From assembly GCA_003660605.1 (NCBI GenBank), contig QMUN01000038.1, positions 1 through 7,292 on the forward strand: a stretch of 7,292 nucleotides of DNA, written 5' to 3'. Positions 5,716 to 7,292 of the stretch are shown here, in pieces. The stretch comes from Thermococci archaeon. GTDB taxonomy: Archaea; Methanobacteriota_B; Thermococci; Methanofastidiosales; B48-G16. The notes beneath the pieces are model-generated. The model searched no databases and was not told the origin of the DNA. It saw nothing but the letters and a program-made list of their open reading frames with translations. Made by a program: the position numbers and the translations under genes. The number at the start of each line of letters is the position of its first letter. Position 1 is the stretch's first letter.

Positions 5716-5725
5716 TTTTATAAAA
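5716..5725 (+). promoter_or_regulatory. Box A promoter of nadE
   Basis: TTTTATAAAA is centred 25.5 bases before the nadE ATG, again the spacing of a leaderless transcript. The box lies within a perfect 12-base palindrome (5715-5726), so its direction is set only by flanking bases. No SD precedes nadE. Confidence 0.65.
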
Positions 5726-5745
5726 TGAGATACCATATCATATAG

Positions 5746-7292
5746 ATGAAAATTACCATTGCTCAGATGAATCCAATAGTAGGCGATATAGAAGGCAATA
5801 TGCTAAAGATTAAAGAAGCGTTAGATAAAAATGTTTCTGATTTAGTTGTTTTTCCAGAACTATTTCTCACAGGATATCCGCCTCGAGATCTTTTAAAGAG
5901 AAGCGAATTTATTAAAAAAACGCAAGATGCTCTTAAGGAAATAATCAGATTTTCAAGGAAATATCCAAAAACAGGCATTCTTTTTGGAACGATCTTACCA
6001 AATGAAAAAGATTACGGCAGAGGACTCTATAACTCAGCTGTGTTGGTTTGTAATGGAAAAGTGCTCATAGAACAGCATAAATCTCATCTATCTGAAGCGC
6101 GATACTTCGATCCTGCTCCCGAGATCAATACATTTCCATTCAAAGATGAGATTCTTGGTATCTCTATATGTGAAGATGCGTGGAATGACAGTTCAAAGGG
6201 ACTTGATCCTATAGAGATACTTGCTAAAAAGGGAGCTACACTATTTATAAACATATCCGCATCTCCGTTCTCCATAGGAAAAGAGGAGATCCGGTATAAA
6301 CTTATAAGAAATCATGCTTTAAAACATAAAATACCTTTTATCTTCGTCAATCAAATAGGCGGTAATGACGAATTAATTTTTGATGGTAGAAGTATGTATA
6401 TCGATCGTGATGGAAATTTAATTGATATTCTACCTTCCTTTGAAGAACATTTAAAAACAATTGATTTAACAACGAGAAAACCTAAACCTTTTGTTCCTGA
6501 AGATAAAACAGTTTCTGTTTACAAAGCTCTTGTTCTGGGCCTGAAGGATTACATGAAAAAATGCGGTTTTAAAAAAGCTGTTTTAGGACTGTCTGGAGGG
6601 ATAGACTCAGCTGTAACATGCTGTTTAGCTGTAAAGGCTATAGGAAGTAAAAATGTTCTCGGCGTTTCGATGCCCTCACAGTACTCATCAGAAGGAAGTG
6701 TAAAAGACTCAAAAAAGCTTGCAGATAATTTAAGTATCGAGTTTAAAGTGATACCGATCCCCTCTATATTCTCATCGTATCTTGAGACCTTAGAAGAACA
6801 TTTCGAGGGAAAGAAAACGGATGTCACTGAGGAAAATATCCAGGCACGAATACGTGGGAATATTCTAATGGCACTTTCTAATAAATTTGGCTATCTCGTT
6901 CTCTCTACAGGAAACAAGAGTGAGCTTGCAGTGGGGTACTGTACTCTTTACGGCGATATGAGCGGAGGTCTCGGTGTGCTTTCAGATGTTCCGAAAACTA
7001 TGGTTTATGAACTTGCACATTATATAAATAAGGATTCTGAGATAATTCCAAAAGAGATCATAGAAAAACCTCCTTCAGCAGAGTTAAAACCAGATCAGCT
7101 GGATCAGGATACTTTACCTCCTTACGATATTCTTGATAAGATACTTCATCTATATCTAGACAAATGTCGCTCTTTAGAAGAGATAGTTAAGGAAGGATTC
7201 GAGGCTGAGACAGTAAAATGGGTGCTAAACGCTGTTAACAGGAACGAGTATAAAAGAAGACAGGCGCCCCCAGGATTGAAGGTAACCACAAG
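5746..7292 (+). CDS. nadE: Glutamine-dependent NAD+ synthetase (C-terminus cut off)
   Basis: 515 codons are visible and the frame is open to the right edge; only a short C-terminus should be missing. The enzyme converts nicotinic acid adenine dinucleotide to NAD+ using ATP and ammonia from glutamine. The N-terminal nitrilase-type glutaminase domain (about 1-250) shows the catalytic triad E38 (FPELFLTGYPP), K112 (EQHKSHL) and C142 (ISICEDAW). The synthetase domain (about 255-515) shows the PP-loop SGGIDSA (283-289), LSTGNKSELAVGYCTLYGD (386-404), the DVPKT site (414-418), KPPSAELKPDQ.D (441-453) and RRQAPPG (504-510). The loop after K112, usually of the form LP-x-Y-x-VFDE, is about six residues shorter here (HLSEARYF), though Glu117 remains as a possible second active-site glutamate. 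The ATG at 5746 is fixed by a box A 25 bases upstream. The gene is divergent from the antiporter and has no visible pathway neighbour. Confidence 0.95.
   Translation, partial: MKITIAQMNPIVGDIEGNMLKIKEALDKNVSDLVVFPELFLTGYPPRDLLKRSEFIKKTQDALKEIIRFSRKYPKTGILFGTILPNEKDYGRGLYNSAVLVCNGKVLIEQHKSHLSEARYFDPAPEINTFPFKDEILGISICEDAWNDSSKGLDPIEILAKKGATLFINISASPFSIGKEEIRYKLIRNHALKHKIPFIFVNQIGGNDELIFDGRSMYIDRDGNLIDILPSFEEHLKTIDLTTRKPKPFVPEDKTVSVYKALVLGLKDYMKKCGFKKAVLGLSGGIDSAVTCCLAVKAIGSKNVLGVSMPSQYSSEGSVKDSKKLADNLSIEFKVIPIPSIFSSYLETLEEHFEGKKTDVTEENIQARIRGNILMALSNKFGYLVLSTGNKSELAVGYCTLYGDMSGGLGVLSDVPKTMVYELAHYINKDSEIIPKEIIEKPPSAELKPDQLDQDTLPPYDILDKILHLYLDKCRSLEEIVKEGFEAETVKWVLNAVNRNEYKRRQAPPGLKVTT

Noticed and set aside
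6084..6827. Minus-strand open frames within nadE
   Set aside because: They overlap conserved NadE motifs on the other strand and show no independent coding signal.
1..7292. CRISPR arrays, tRNA/rRNA genes, insertion sequences, phage genes or a defence island
   Set aside because: I saw no regularly spaced repeats, cloverleaf-like sequences, transposase motifs, terminal inverted repeats or defence-protein motifs when reading both strands.

Overview
The window is AT-rich and looks archaeal, probably from a euryarchaeote-like anaerobe. The promoters are the main evidence. Several genes have a TATA-type box A centred about 24-26 bases before the ATG, so their transcripts should be leaderless. Genes inside the operon, and two genes with very short leaders, use purine-rich Shine-Dalgarno (SD) sites, twice the GGTGA form. 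The gene content fits: [NiFe]-hydrogenase maturation genes, a stand-alone Lrp/AsnC sensor (RAM) domain, a flavodoxin and a CPA2-type antiporter. I cannot name a genus.

Layout from left to right. (1) 1-950: hypE (minus, cut by the left edge) and a hycI-type hydrogenase maturation protease (plus) diverge from back-to-back box A elements. (2) 980-3280: a tightly packed minus-strand set, read in the order stand-alone RAM-domain protein, unknown 239-residue protein (possibly a degenerate PIN fold), flavodoxin-family protein, and an ECHDC3-like crotonase lacking both hydratase glutamates. (3) 3345-3854: a minus-strand YdjM/DUF457-type membrane metal-dependent hydrolase. (4) 3935-4504: a plus-strand membrane-anchored transglutaminase-like protein, divergent from (3). 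(5) 4487-5635: a minus-strand CPA2 Na+/H+ antiporter whose 3' end overlaps that of (4) by 18 bases. (6) 5746-7292: the two-domain glutamine-dependent NAD+ synthetase nadE (plus, cut by the right edge), divergent from the antiporter.

The genes fall into small units. hypE and hycI act in the same pathway: HypE helps make the cyanide ligand of the NiFe site, and HycI trims the large subunit after metal insertion. The four-gene operon may join ligand sensing, a flavin redox carrier and acyl-CoA chemistry, but its pathway is not evident here. The remaining genes are housekeeping or membrane functions with their own promoters. I see no CRISPR array, tRNA, rRNA, insertion sequence or prophage gene, and no gene-free stretch over 300 bases. 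Several start codons were set from promoter and SD positions, so some coding regions are shorter than the longest open frame. The least explained material is the unknown operon protein, the glutamate-less crotonase and a shortened glutaminase loop in NadE.
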